Below, piece by piece: positions 1 through 8,921 of a stretch of 64,000 nucleotides of DNA (the first letter of the stretch is position 1; each line of letters starts with the position of its first letter). Source of the stretch: Luteitalea sp. TBR-22 (GTDB lineage: Bacteria > Acidobacteriota > Vicinamibacteria > Vicinamibacterales > Vicinamibacteraceae); NCBI RefSeq assembly GCF_016865485.1, contig NZ_AP024452.1, positions 2,812,501-2,876,500 on the forward strand, given 5' to 3'. Below the pieces are notes generated by a model. That model was not told where the DNA came from. It did not search any database and was given only the letters and a program-made list of their open reading frames with translations. The translations under genes and the position numbers were made by a program.

Positions 1-677
1 CGCTCGGCGGGCAGGTGGGCGTCGAGCAGGCACGCGGCAGGACGCAGCCCCTGTGGCGGGTCGACGGTGCGTGGCACCAGACGGGCGGCCAGGCCGTCCA
101 GGTGGAAGCGTTCCGCGAGTCGCCCTGGCGTGCCGAGACGTGGGACGCCCGCATGCGCTACAACCGGATCACGGACCTGGCCAGCATCCCGGGCGACTTC
201 CACGCGACGGGCGTGCGCGTCGGTGGCGTGCTGCCGATCACCGACCACCAGGAACTGCAGGGCAACGTGGCGATGCGCGACTTCAGCGACGGGAACCGGC
301 AGTCGCAGGCCTACCTGCAGTACCAGCTGCCGTTGTCGAGCCGACGTGACACGTGGGTCGCCCTGCAGCCCTACGGCTACGTCGAGCAGTGGGCCCGCCC
401 CGACCCGCGATACTTCAGCCCCGAGCAGCAGGTCACGGCGGGTGCGACGCTGCGGGCCATCGTCACGCGTGGGCCGTGGCAGATCGACATGTCGGCCACG
501 CCGCAGTACCTCGAGAGCGAGAGCCGCCGCGGCTTCGGCTACTCGGCGGTCGGCAGCCTGCGCCGCGATGCCGGCCCGGTGTCGGTCGGCGTGTCCGGCA
601 TGGTGTTCGACGACCGCAAGATGGCCTATCGGGTGCAGCGGATCACGCTCGACGTGCAGGTGCCGATCGGACGATGA
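1..677 (+). CDS. C-terminal part of an outer-membrane beta-barrel protein (5' end off window)
   Basis: The frame is open from the window edge, so the N-terminus is missing; about 225 residues are visible. They alternate polar and hydrophobic/aromatic positions in short strand-like blocks (for example YLQYQLPL and DTWVALQPYGYVEQW) and end in a strand-like tail (RITLDVQVPIGR), the pattern of an outer-membrane barrel. Its stop overlaps the start of a GH8 lipoprotein (ATGA). A barrel next to a GH8 enzyme resembles the BcsC/BcsZ or PgaA-type arrangement of exopolysaccharide secretion loci, so a role in polysaccharide export is inferred. The upstream TPR part that would settle this is outside the window. 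Confidence 0.6.
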   Translation, partial: LGGQVGVEQARGRTQPLWRVDGAWHQTGGQAVQVEAFRESPWRAETWDARMRYNRITDLASIPGDFHATGVRVGGVLPITDHQELQGNVAMRDFSDGNRQSQAYLQYQLPLSSRRDTWVALQPYGYVEQWARPDPRYFSPEQQVTAGATLRAIVTRGPWQIDMSATPQYLESESRRGFGYSAVGSLRRDAGPVSVGVSGMVFDDRKMAYRVQRITLDVQVPIGR

Positions 678-1819
678 CGCTCGCCCGCCCGGCCGCGGTC
701 CTCCTGATCCTCGTGATCGCGACGGCAGCGGGGTGTCGCCCGGGTGGCCCCCCGCGCACGCCGGACGCGCGGCTCGGGGCACTGTGGTCCAGTTTCCTCG
801 GCCGATACGTGCGCCCGTCCGGCGCGGTGGTCGATCCGCTGCGCGATGGCCAGGTGTCCTCCGAGGCGCAGTCCTACGCGCTCGTGCGCGCCGTGTGGAT
901 GCGGGATCGGGCGACGTTCAGGCGCGTGCTGGCGTGGACCGAGGCGCATCTCGATCGGCCGGACGGACTGCGTTCGTGGCTGTGGGACCCGGCCACGGGG
1001 CGGGTGCGCGACGCCAACACCGCCACCGACGGCGACATCGAGATCGCGTGGGCGCTGGCCCTGGCTTCCATCGTGTTCGACGAGCCGGCGTACGCCACGC
1101 GGGCCGCGACGCTGGTGCGGGCGATTCGCACGCAGACCGGCATCCCGGTCGGCGATGCCTGGTTCCCCTCGGCCGGCAACTGGGCGCGCCGCGAGCGCAT
1201 CGTCAACCTCTCGTACTTCTATCCTTACGCGTTCGCCTGGTTCGCCCGCCTCGACCCGCAGGGCAGGTGGGAGGAGGCCACGGCCGTCGGCTACCGCCTG
1301 CTGGCGCGATCGCTGGCGTCGGACCCGGGAGCCCTGCCCGTCGACTTCAACATCGTCTCGCCCGACGGGGAACTGTCGGCGCTGCCCGAGGGGCACATGC
1401 TCGGGCGCACCTTCTCGTTCGACAGCATCCGCATCGTGTGGCGCGTCGACCTGGCCTGCCGGCTGCAGGCCGACCGGCGCGCCTGCGAGCTTGCAGCGAC
1501 CCTCGCCCGGCGCCTCGACGGCATCCTCGCGCGCGATGGTCGCTTCGTGACCAGCTACGACGCGTCGGGCCGGCCGCTGACCCGCGAGACGTCGCTCAGC
1601 TTCCCGGCGGCGTTCCTGCCGGCCATGACCCGGGTGGTGCCCGAGCGTGCCCGCCAGTGGAGGGACACCGACCTGGGCGACGACGCGCTCGACGTGTTGA
1701 TGCGCGCCGACGATCGCTACTACGACGCCAACTGGGCCTGGTTCGGCTTGGCCGCCGCCGACGGCTTCATCGAGCGACGCACGCCCGCCCTCGGCGCGCT
1801 GCGTGCTCCGGCACGCTGA
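674..1819 (+). CDS. Glycoside hydrolase family 8 lipoprotein (BcsZ-like endoglucanase)
   Basis: This 381-residue protein starts with a lipoprotein signal (hydrophobic stretch, then ATAAGC with Cys21), so it should be anchored in the envelope. SSEAQSYAL (about residues 62-70) fits the GH8 block holding the catalytic acid Glu (Glu64), and TATDGDIEIAWAL (about 116-128) fits the block with the catalytic Asp. GH8 enzymes cleave beta-1,4 or related glucans and accompany cellulose synthases as BcsZ. The ATG overlaps the preceding barrel gene by 4 nt, so the two are co-translated. The substrate could be cellulose or another exopolysaccharide; the family call is firm, the substrate is not. Confidence 0.82.
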   Translation: MTLARPAAVLLILVIATAAGCRPGGPPRTPDARLGALWSSFLGRYVRPSGAVVDPLRDGQVSSEAQSYALVRAVWMRDRATFRRVLAWTEAHLDRPDGLRSWLWDPATGRVRDANTATDGDIEIAWALALASIVFDEPAYATRAATLVRAIRTQTGIPVGDAWFPSAGNWARRERIVNLSYFYPYAFAWFARLDPQGRWEEATAVGYRLLARSLASDPGALPVDFNIVSPDGELSALPEGHMLGRTFSFDSIRIVWRVDLACRLQADRRACELAATLARRLDGILARDGRFVTSYDASGRPLTRETSLSFPAAFLPAMTRVVPERARQWRDTDLGDDALDVLMRADDRYYDANWAWFGLAAADGFIERRTPALGALRAPAR

Positions 1820-1886
1820 CCGCGCCCCCCGCGCGGCCCCCGACTCGTGGCCCGGGCCCTGTGGCCAGCGTCCGGTCCACGTGCGG

Positions 1887-1892
1887 TATAGT
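1887..1892 (+). promoter_or_regulatory. -10-like TATAGT before the DUF1080 gene
   Basis: TATAGT differs from TATAAT at one position and lies 12 nt before the ATG at 1905. That predicts a transcript with a leader of only about 5-6 nt. No Shine-Dalgarno fits in between. Confidence 0.5.
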
Positions 1893-1904
1893 CGCCGCAC
1901 AGCC

Positions 1905-2705
1905 ATGACGACCCGACTCTCCCTGTCTGCGGCGTGCCTGTTCGCCACGCTGCTTGCTGCCACCCTCGCCGCGCAACAGCCGTCGGCGCCGACCGCACCC
2001 AAGCCGAGCCCGAAGGACACCGAGGTCTGGGATCCCGAGCCCCGGGTGGTCACGCCGGGAGCGACCGACGCCCAGGCGCCGTCGGACGCGATCGTGCTGT
2101 TCGACGGCAGGAACCTCGACGAGTGGGTGAACGTGAAGGGCGGCGGCCCCGCCGGCTGGACGGTCGCCGACGGCACGTTCACCGTGAACAAGCCGGTGGG
2201 CAACATCCAGACGCGGCGGGCCTTCGGCAGCTACCAGCTGCACATCGAGTGGCGCGTCCCGGCCTCGATCACCGGCAAGGACCAGGGCCGCGGCAACAGC
2301 GGCCTGTTCCTGGCCTCCACGGGCGGCGGCGACGCGGGGTACGAACTGCAGATCCTCGACTCGTACCAGAACCGCACCTATGCCAACGGGCAGGCCGCGA
2401 GCATCTACAAGCAGGCGATGCCCCTGGTCAACGCGATGCGCAAGCCGGGTGAGTGGAACGCCTACGACGTGGTGTGGACGGCGCCCGCCTTCAACGCCGA
2501 CGGCACGCTGAAGTCGCCGGCCCGCGTGACGGTGCTGCACAACGGCGTGCTCGTCCAGAACGCCTACGAGCTCACGGGCGAAACGCTCTACATCGGCAAG
2601 CCGTCGTACAAGGCGCACGGCAAGTCGCCGATCAAGCTGCAGGCCCACGGCGATCCGAGCGAGCCCCTGAGCTTCCGCAACATCTGGGTGCGTGAGCTGA
2701 ACTAG
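1905..2705 (+). CDS. Secreted 3-keto-disaccharide hydrolase domain protein (DUF1080)
   Basis: This 266-residue protein has a signal peptide (about residues 1-22, ending AAQ) and a proline-rich linker. It then has one DUF1080 domain, recognisable by IVLFDGRNLDEW, GDAGYELQILDSY and the ending LSFRNIWVREL. The fold is a concanavalin-like jelly roll, and characterised members hydrolyse 3-keto-glycosides made by Gfo/Idh/MocA-type oxidoreductases. Two exported Gfo/Idh/MocA proteins occur at 35.8-38.5 kb, so a shared 3-keto-sugar pathway is possible but not shown by linkage. The ATG is set by the close TATAGT box; the open frame continues upstream without a signal-like start. Confidence 0.85.
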   Translation: MTTRLSLSAACLFATLLAATLAAQQPSAPTAPKPSPKDTEVWDPEPRVVTPGATDAQAPSDAIVLFDGRNLDEWVNVKGGGPAGWTVADGTFTVNKPVGNIQTRRAFGSYQLHIEWRVPASITGKDQGRGNSGLFLASTGGGDAGYELQILDSYQNRTYANGQAASIYKQAMPLVNAMRKPGEWNAYDVVWTAPAFNADGTLKSPARVTVLHNGVLVQNAYELTGETLYIGKPSYKAHGKSPIKLQAHGDPSEPLSFRNIWVRELN

Positions 2706-2724
2706 GCCGGCGCGCCGCGCCGGC
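2706..2724 (+). terminator. GC-rich hairpin directly after the DUF1080 stop codon
   Basis: GCCGGCGC (2706-2713) pairs with GCGCCGGC (2717-2724) around a 3-nt loop and begins right after the TAG. There is no T-tract, so it could be a transcript-end stabiliser rather than an intrinsic terminator. Confidence 0.4.
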
Positions 2725-2799
2725 GCGGTACGGGCGGGATCCCCGGCGGCCTCCCGTGACACGCGGTCGGCGACCGCGCCCGCGCCCACGTCGTCGATC

Positions 2800-5238
2800 G
2801 TGTCACCACTCCCCGAGCCCGCGTTGCCCGACCAGAGGCCCCCCGACACCCACGTGCGTGGCGTGGGGCTCGCGCTGTTCGTCCTGGCCGGGCTCTCGTT
2901 GATCGCGCCGCTGGCCAGCGGCACGACGATGCACCGCATCGGCTTCTTCCTCGTGCTGGCCGGGCTGCTCGAGGTGTACGACGGGTCGCGGCGGGCGCGC
3001 GACGCCGACGCGCGCGCGGCCTGGTCCAACGGCGCGAGCACCGCCCTCATCGGGTTGCTCGTGCTCAACGGCGGCTCGCTGGTGGCGGGCGCCTTCATGG
3101 TGGTGCTGGGCGCGTGGTTCCTGATCGATGCGCTGCGCTACGCGTCGCGCGGCGTGGCCGCCGTCAGGGCAGGGCGCGAGGGCGCCGATCTTCGCGTCTG
3201 GATCCTGCCGCTGCTCGGCAACCTGGTGCTAGGTCTGGCGATCCTGATCCTGCGCGAGCACCTGCAGCCGGTCACCATCGCCGTCACCGCCTTCCTGCGC
3301 ATCCTGGGCTCGGCGTGGAACGTCCTGGCCTCGCCGATCCTCGCGCCGACCGACGCGGGCGACAGCGCGCTCGTCGACCTCGGACTCGCCGAGCACCCCG
3401 AGCTGATCGTCATCGCCAACCGCATCGAGGACGAAGAAGTCGCGCGCGGCCCGTTCGATCGCGAGTGGATCGTCGGCTTCACGGCGACGCTCTTCGCGCT
3501 GCACGCCGGTCGCATGGGCTTCGACCGCACCCTCGTCGGGCTGTTGTCGCCGTCGGTCGCGGTGCTGGGCGATTGGTGCATCGCGCTGCTGGTGGCGGCC
3601 TTCGTGGTCGTGCCGGCGCGGCTCGGCGTCCGCAAGCTGACGCGCCCCTTCGAGCGCGCGGCGTGGTCGCTCGCGCTCGGCGGGTGGCCGTCGCGCCTCG
3701 TCCGCATCGGCCAGCGCGCGACCAGGTTCTGGCTCGAGGCACGCCTGCGGTTCGCGATCAGGCTGCGACTGGCGAGATACTCGCCGCGCACGGCGCTGCG
3801 CCGCGGCCTGCGCATCGGGCTGCCGGTGTCGGCGGTGATTGCGGCGACGGTGCCGGTGTGGGGCATGAGCTGGTACTTCGACACGGAGAACTGGGCCGCG
3901 GGCGTCTGGAACTCGTGGGCGGAGGCCCGTACCGACACGTGGCGCGAGGCCATGGTGCAGCGCGTGCGGGCCAGCGGGCCGCCGGCCGCGGGGGCGCAGG
4001 CGTTCGCCGTGACGCCGGCGCACCTGCCGGCCCGCGGCGACTTCTCGTTCATCGTGATCGGCGACACCGGCGAGGGCGACGCGTCACAGCACGTGCTGCG
4101 CGACTCGCTGTGGCAGGCGGCGGCCCAGCCCGACGTGCGCTTCGTCGTGCTCTCCTCCGATGTCGTCTACCCGACGGGGGCGATGCGCAACTACGAGGCC
4201 AACTTCTGGCTGCCGTTCAAGGGGGTGCGCGTGCCCGTCTACGCCATTCCCGGCAACCACGACTGGTACGACGCGCTCGAGGGCTTCGCGGCGACCTTCC
4301 TCGAACCCTCGGCGGCCCGCCTGGCGATGCGGGCGCGCATCGAGGCCGACGAGCGACTCACCACCACCACCGACCACGACATCGAGGCGCTGATCGCGAC
4401 CGCGGCCCGCCTCGGCCGCGAGTACGGCGTGCGCGTGGCGGGGCAGCGGGCGTCGTTCTTCCAGGTGCAGACCGAGGAGTTCGCGCTCATCGCCGTCGAC
4501 ACCGGCGTCGCGCGCCGCGTCGATGCCGAGCAGTGGGCGTGGTTGCAGTCGGCGCTGCAGGCTGCGCAGGGCAAGTTCATCATGGCGGTGCTCGGCCATC
4601 CGCTCTACGCCGGTGGTCACTACCTGGTCGATCGTGAAGACGACGATCCGACCGGGTTTGCCGCCATCCACGCCCTGCTGCGCCGGCACGGCGCAGCCAT
4701 CGTCATGGCCGGCGACACCCACGATCTCGAGTACTACGTCGAACCGCCGGCCGCGGGCGCCGCGCCGAGGCCGATGTACCACTGGGTGAACGGCGGCGGC
4801 GGGGCGTATCTCAGCTTCGGCACGGCACTCGCGTGGCCCGACACGCCAGCGACACGCGAGTGGGCGCACTATCCGCGGCGTCAGGACGTGGCCGACAAGA
4901 TCGAGGCCTCGACGCCGTGGTGGCGGCGTCCCGCGTGGTGGTGGACGCGCGACCTCGGTGCCTGGCCGTTCTCGGCCGAGTGGCTCTCGGCGTTGTTCGA
5001 CTCCAACGAGGCGCCGTTCTTCCAGAGTTTCGTCGAGGTGCGCGTCGAGCCGTCGGCGCGGCGCGTGCGTGTGCTGCCGTGGGGCGTGCACGGCCGGCTG
5101 CGATGGAGCGACCTGCAGGCCTCGCCAGGATTGCGCCCGGCCGGCGTCGCCACTGACGCGCCGATCGAATGGCTGGTGCCGTGGCCCGACGGGCCAGCCG
5201 CAGCCCGGCCGACCGACACCCACGGCTCCGGGTCGTGA
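2800..5238 (+). CDS. Membrane-anchored calcineurin-like metallophosphoesterase with HdeD-like N-terminus
   Basis: This 812-residue protein starts at GTG. Residues about 20-190 hold at least five hydrophobic helices in a DUF308/HdeD-like arrangement; more membrane segments follow at about 250-275 and 345-360. The C-terminal half is a metallophosphoesterase: FIVIGDTGEGD (about 416-427), SSDVVYPTG (about 449-457), GNHDWYDAL (about 485-493), GHPLYAGGH (about 599-607) and GDTHDLEYY (about 638-646). The last motif resembles GHDHNLQY of purple acid phosphatases but has Asp where the first metal-ligand His is expected. The C-terminal domain is probably periplasmic; the substrate is unknown. No obvious promoter or Shine-Dalgarno was found, so the GTG is the best available start rather than a proven one. 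Confidence 0.72.
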   Translation: MSPLPEPALPDQRPPDTHVRGVGLALFVLAGLSLIAPLASGTTMHRIGFFLVLAGLLEVYDGSRRARDADARAAWSNGASTALIGLLVLNGGSLVAGAFMVVLGAWFLIDALRYASRGVAAVRAGREGADLRVWILPLLGNLVLGLAILILREHLQPVTIAVTAFLRILGSAWNVLASPILAPTDAGDSALVDLGLAEHPELIVIANRIEDEEVARGPFDREWIVGFTATLFALHAGRMGFDRTLVGLLSPSVAVLGDWCIALLVAAFVVVPARLGVRKLTRPFERAAWSLALGGWPSRLVRIGQRATRFWLEARLRFAIRLRLARYSPRTALRRGLRIGLPVSAVIAATVPVWGMSWYFDTENWAAGVWNSWAEARTDTWREAMVQRVRASGPPAAGAQAFAVTPAHLPARGDFSFIVIGDTGEGDASQHVLRDSLWQAAAQPDVRFVVLSSDVVYPTGAMRNYEANFWLPFKGVRVPVYAIPGNHDWYDALEGFAATFLEPSAARLAMRARIEADERLTTTTDHDIEALIATAARLGREYGVRVAGQRASFFQVQTEEFALIAVDTGVARRVDAEQWAWLQSALQAAQGKFIMAVLGHPLYAGGHYLVDREDDDPTGFAAIHALLRRHGAAIVMAGDTHDLEYYVEPPAAGAAPRPMYHWVNGGGGAYLSFGTALAWPDTPATREWAHYPRRQDVADKIEASTPWWRRPAWWWTRDLGAWPFSAEWLSALFDSNEAPFFQSFVEVRVEPSARRVRVLPWGVHGRLRWSDLQASPGLRPAGVATDAPIEWLVPWPDGPAAARPTDTHGSGS

Positions 5239-5254
5239 TCGGCAATCGCTGGCG

Positions 5255-5995
5255 CTATTCCCACCGGAACACGCGGGCGGCAATCGCGGTGCCCGCGAGG
5301 AACATCGCGGTGAGCACCGTAATCTCGGTGAGGTGCGCCGTCCAGCCGTCGCCGCGCCACACGCCCCGCAGCAGCGAGACCGCGTAGGACAGCGGCAATA
5401 GGTGAGCCACGGCCTGCAGCGCGGGCGGCAGTCGCTCGATGCTGACGAACAGGCCCGAGAGTCCGAGCATCGCGTAGACGACCAGCGTGCTGAGCGGCTG
5501 CGCGAATCGCGCCGTGGGCACGAGACTCGCGATGATGAACGCGATCGAGAGCAGGCACAGCGTCGTGAACAGGAGCGCCAGCGCGAACGACGCCAACGGC
5601 ACGCCGGCAGCCGGGCCGAAGCTGCGCGCGCCGGCCAGCACGAGCGCCGCGAGCGACACCGCGGTGAAGCCGAGCTTGACGATCACGTGCGAGAGCAGGA
5701 TGGTCACCGGGTGCAACGGCGTCGCGCGCAGGCGCTTGAGGATGCCGCCCTCGCGATAGATGGCGACGATGGCCACCAGCGAGATCACCGCGCCCACCGC
5801 CGACATCACCGCCGCGAAGATCGGCAGGTCGTTGGAGAGCAGCGGTGGCAGCGCGCTCGGCGCGACGCCACGCCCCATCCGTCGCATCAGCAGGAAGAGC
5901 AGGATGGGGAAGCCCACCGTGCCGACGACCCCGAGCGGTTCGCGGAGGAAGATCTTGGTCTCGATCCAGGTGAGCGTCCAGAGTCCACGCAGCAT
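5255..5995 (-). CDS. ABC-2 type transporter permease
   Basis: This 246-residue integral membrane protein has six hydrophobic helices. The N-terminal segment after TWIETKIFLREP (about residues 8-19), the cytoplasmic REGGILKRLRATPL turn and the late LSGLFVSIERLP loop are typical of ABC-2 permeases. Its ATG lies 4 nt after the stop of the ATPase gene upstream on the same strand, so the two form an exporter operon. A longer frame upstream overlaps the ATPase gene and was not used. Substrate cannot be read from sequence; drug, lipid or polysaccharide export are all possible. Confidence 0.85.
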   Translation of the reverse strand: MLRGLWTLTWIETKIFLREPLGVVGTVGFPILLFLLMRRMGRGVAPSALPPLLSNDLPIFAAVMSAVGAVISLVAIVAIYREGGILKRLRATPLHPVTILLSHVIVKLGFTAVSLAALVLAGARSFGPAAGVPLASFALALLFTTLCLLSIAFIIASLVPTARFAQPLSTLVVYAMLGLSGLFVSIERLPPALQAVAHLLPLSYAVSLLRGVWRGDGWTAHLTEITVLTAMFLAGTAIAARVFRWE

Positions 5996-5999
5996 GCCG

Positions 6000-6914
6000 T
6001 CAGTCTCGAATGGAGTGACCGGTGAGTCGGAGGAAGACGTCCTCGAGGGTGGCGACCTGTGACTGGAGCGCCACGACGTGCACGCCGTTGGTCGACAGGC
6101 ACGCCAGCACGTCATCGAGGAAGTCCGATGAGGCGCCGTGCGCGGTGCAGCCGCCGGCCACCGGCTCGACGCGCGTGACCGAGCGGCAGGCGGCCAGCAG
6201 CGCAGGCATCCGGTGGTCGTCGGTCGTGATCCTGACGGCCTGTTCGGGGCAGTGGCGGCGCACGAGATCGGCGGGCGCCCCGACGTCGATGATCCGCCCG
6301 TGGTCGATGATGGCCACCCGGTCGCAGAGGCGCTCGGCCTCTTCCATCAGGTGGGTGGTGAGCACCACCGTCTTGCCACGTGACCTGATGCCTCGCACCA
6401 GGTCCCAGATGGCGCGCCGGGCCTGGGGGTCGAGTCCGGTCGTCAGCTCGTCGAGGAACACGACCTCGGGATCGTGGATGAGCGCGAGCGCGATGAACAG
6501 CCGCTGCTTCTGTCCGCCCGACAGCGTCATGAACCAGCTGTCGCGCTTGTCCTGCAGCCCCAACTGCTGCAGGAGCAACTCCGGATCGACCGTGTGCGCG
6601 TACAGGCGGCTCCAGAGCGTGACGGCCTCACGCACCGTGATGCGCTTCTGCAGGTGAGCCTCCTGCAGTTGCACGCCGATCCGCGGGTGCAGTGCGCGGG
6701 CTTCGCGCGCCGGATCGCGCGCCAGCACGCGGATACGCCCGGCATCGGGGCGGCGCAGGCCCTCGACGCACTCGAGCGTGGTCGTCTTGCCCGCGCCGTT
6801 GGGCCCGATCAGGCCGAAGATCTCGCCGGCGTGGACGTCGAACGACACGTCCTCCACGGCCCGGACCTTTCCGTACGCCTTGCGCAAGGACGCGACTTCG
6901 ATGACGAGCGACAC
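6000..6914 (-). CDS. ABC transporter ATP-binding protein
   Basis: This 304-residue ATPase has Walker A GPNGAGKTT (about 37-45), signature LSGGQKQR (131-138) and Walker B VVFLDE (151-156) followed by LTTGLDP and the H-loop TTHLMEEAE. It belongs to the DrrA/CcmA-like group that pairs with ABC-2 permeases, and the permease gene follows 4 nt downstream. The start is GTG. A -10-like TAGTCT sits exactly 6 nt before it with no Shine-Dalgarno, so the mRNA is probably leaderless. Confidence 0.92.
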   Translation of the reverse strand: MSLVIEVASLRKAYGKVRAVEDVSFDVHAGEIFGLIGPNGAGKTTTLECVEGLRRPDAGRIRVLARDPAREARALHPRIGVQLQEAHLQKRITVREAVTLWSRLYAHTVDPELLLQQLGLQDKRDSWFMTLSGGQKQRLFIALALIHDPEVVFLDELTTGLDPQARRAIWDLVRGIRSRGKTVVLTTHLMEEAERLCDRVAIIDHGRIIDVGAPADLVRRHCPEQAVRITTDDHRMPALLAACRSVTRVEPVAGGCTAHGASSDFLDDVLACLSTNGVHVVALQSQVATLEDVFLRLTGHSIRD

Positions 6915-6926
6915 GCCGCTAGACTA
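6915..6926 (-). promoter_or_regulatory. Leaderless promoter of the ABC ATPase
   Basis: On the minus strand TAGTCT (6926-6921) is followed by six bases, AGCGGC, and then the GTG start. A sigma70-type start site about 7 nt after the hexamer would fall on the start codon. Confidence 0.6.
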
Positions 6927-7079
6927 CGCCGAACCGGCCGCGTCACGACCGGGGTGCGGCCGGTCAGCCGCCTTGCCGGGCATGTGCCACGACGGTCGGG
7001 TTGGCGTGATCCGCTGCGTGCGGCCGGGATGGTTCCCGCGGAAGTGGCAGTAGAATCGCCGCTCCCACGGAGCGTCAGG

Positions 7080-8261
7080 TTGTCTTCCGCATCCTCCTCG
7101 CGACTCGCCGCCCTCGACGCCCTGCGCGGCCTGGTCATCGTGCTGATGGCGATCGACCACGCCCGCGACTTCTTCCACGCGGGCGCGATGACCGGCGTGC
7201 CCACCGACCTTGCCACGACCACGCCGCTGCTGTTCGCCACGCGCTGGATCACCCATCTGTGCGCGCCGGTGTTTGCCTGGGCTGCAGGGGCCGGTGCGTG
7301 GCTCCGCCTGCAGCGTCCCGGTCAGTCGCCGGGCGCGCTCGCACGCTACCTGGTCTGGCGGGGCCTCGGCCTGATCGTCCTCGAGGTCACCGTGATGCGC
7401 GTAGCGATGACGTTCTCGTTGTCGCCGACCTGGCCGGTCCTGCTGCTGGTACTGTGGATGCTCGGGGTGTCGATGATGGCGCTCGCCGCCCTGCAGTACC
7501 TGCCGTTGCGCCTGCTGCTGTGGGGGAGCCTGGCAGTGATCGCGCTGCACCACCTCGCCGACGGCATCCGCCCGGAAGCGCTCGGGGCGTGGGCCGGTCT
7601 GTGGCGCGTGCTGCACGTGCCGGGCGTCATCACGCCAGGTGGCGTGGTGGCCGTGGTCGGCTACCCGCTGGTGCCGTGGGTGGCCGTGATGGCGGCCGGG
7701 TTCGCGATGGCGCCGATTTTCACCTGGGCGCCCGAGGTCAGGCGGCGGTGGCTGCTGGCCGGTGGCCTGATCGGCGTGCTGGGCTTCGTGGTGCTCCGGA
7801 CCCTGAACGTGTACGGCGATCCGTCGCCCTGGGCGCGGCAGCCGTCGGCGGTGATGACCCTCGTGTCGTTCCTGAACACGACGAAGTACCCGCCGTCGCT
7901 GGCGTTCCTGCTGATGACGCTGGGGCCGGCGGCGTGGCTGCTGGCCTGGCTCGACCGCCGCGCGCTACGGCCGTCCCACCCGTTCCTGGTCTTCGGGCGG
8001 GTGCCGCTGTTCTTCTACGTCACGCACTTCTTCCTGCTGCACGCGCTCGCGGTGGCGGCGGCGTGGTGGACCTACGGAGGCGCGGCCTGGTCGTTCGCCT
8101 GGATGCCACTGCCGTCGATGGGCGGCCCTGCGGCCGCCTTTCCGCCGGGGTTCGGCTACGCGCTTCCGATCACGTACGTCGCCTGGGCCGCCGTGGTGGG
8201 GCTGCTGTATCCGGCATGCCGCTGGTGGGGACGCCGGGACGTGCCGCGGACGCGGGGCTGA
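7080..8261 (+). CDS. Multi-pass membrane protein of the DUF1624 / heparan-alpha-glucosaminide acetyltransferase-like family
   Basis: This 393-residue protein has about ten hydrophobic helices. It opens with RLAALDALRGLVIVLMAIDH, the family signature (xxDxxRG followed by MxxDH), and later has LFFYVTHFFLLHALAV. Related proteins transfer acyl groups across or at the membrane to sugars, but many bacterial members are uncharacterised. TTG at 7080 was chosen because GGAG lies 7 nt upstream and TAGAAT (7051-7056) supplies a -10 box; an in-frame GTG at 7044 precedes that box. The acceptor is unknown. Confidence 0.75.
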   Translation: MSSASSSRLAALDALRGLVIVLMAIDHARDFFHAGAMTGVPTDLATTTPLLFATRWITHLCAPVFAWAAGAGAWLRLQRPGQSPGALARYLVWRGLGLIVLEVTVMRVAMTFSLSPTWPVLLLVLWMLGVSMMALAALQYLPLRLLLWGSLAVIALHHLADGIRPEALGAWAGLWRVLHVPGVITPGGVVAVVGYPLVPWVAVMAAGFAMAPIFTWAPEVRRRWLLAGGLIGVLGFVVLRTLNVYGDPSPWARQPSAVMTLVSFLNTTKYPPSLAFLLMTLGPAAWLLAWLDRRALRPSHPFLVFGRVPLFFYVTHFFLLHALAVAAAWWTYGGAAWSFAWMPLPSMGGPAAAFPPGFGYALPITYVAWAAVVGLLYPACRWWGRRDVPRTRG

Positions 8262-8278
8262 CCTCGAGCGGAGCCCCG
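8251..8278. terminator. Bidirectional hairpin between convergent genes
   Basis: GCGGGGCT (8251-8258) pairs with AGCCCCGC (8271-8278) around a 12-nt loop that contains the stop codon of the membrane protein gene. It lies between convergent genes and could act on both transcripts. No T-tract. Confidence 0.4.
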
Positions 8279-8298
8279 CGACCCGCGGTCCGTGACCG

Positions 8299-8853
8299 TT
8301 ACTGCTGGGCGGGCACGGCCTGCACCGACAGGGAGATCTTCACCTCGTCACCCACCAGGAAGCCGCCCGTCTCGAGCGCGGCGTTCCACATCAGGCCGTA
8401 ATCCTTGCGGTTGACCGTGTACTCGGCCTCGAACGCGATGCGCTCGTTGCCCCACGGGTCCTTGGCCTTGCCGAGGAAGGTCACCGGCAGCGTGATGCTG
8501 CGCGTGACGTCCCGGATGGTGAAGTCGCCGGTCACCGCGTAGGCCTCGCCGCCAGCGGCCTCGATCCTCGTGCTGCGGAACGTGATCGTCGGGTACTTCT
8601 CGACCTCGAAGAAGTCGGCCGAGCGCAGGTGCGCGTCGCGGTCCTTCTGGTTGGTGTCGATGCTCGCGGCCTTGATCGTGAAGGCCACGTCGGACCGCGT
8701 CGGGTCGGCGGCATCGAAGTGGATCGTTCCCTCGAACTCGGCGAAGCGGCCCCGCACCTTGGTGATGAGGTGGCGGACCGTGAAGGCCGCCTCCGAGTGC
8801 GCGGCGTCGACGGCGTAGGTGGCGAGCGTGGTGGTGTCGGTGGCGGTGGTCAT
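8299..8853 (-). CDS. YceI family protein
   Basis: This 184-residue protein has the lipocalin-like YceI fold, seen in YAVDAAHSEAAFTVRHL at the N-terminus, VEKYPTITFRST in the middle and FEAEYTVNRKDYGLMWN near the end. YceI proteins bind polyisoprenoids or similar amphiphiles. Unlike E. coli YceI there is no signal peptide, so this copy is probably cytoplasmic. AGGAGG lies just before the ATG. The gene follows marR by 68 nt on the same strand and is probably controlled by it. The family is certain; the ligand and any stress role are inferred. Confidence 0.9.
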   Translation of the reverse strand: MTTATDTTTLATYAVDAAHSEAAFTVRHLITKVRGRFAEFEGTIHFDAADPTRSDVAFTIKAASIDTNQKDRDAHLRSADFFEVEKYPTITFRSTRIEAAGGEAYAVTGDFTIRDVTRSITLPVTFLGKAKDPWGNERIAFEAEYTVNRKDYGLMWNAALETGGFLVGDEVKISLSVQAVPAQQ

Positions 8854-8921
8854 GGCGTGGTCTCCTCCTGGAATCGAAGCCGGTGGCCGGCAGTTGGTCG
8901 TGGGCAGCGGGTGTTGACGTG

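Noticed and set aside
67-1908. Long plus-strand frame rich in Arg/Ala/Pro overlapping the barrel, GH8 and DUF1080 genes
   Set aside because: Out-of-frame shadow typical of GC-rich DNA; composition is Arg/Pro/Ala-heavy and the true genes in other frames have clear motifs.
5402-6025. Plus-strand frame full of Glu/Arg/Gln opposite the ABC permease
   Set aside because: Low-complexity composition produced by reading the membrane protein codons backwards; no start signals.
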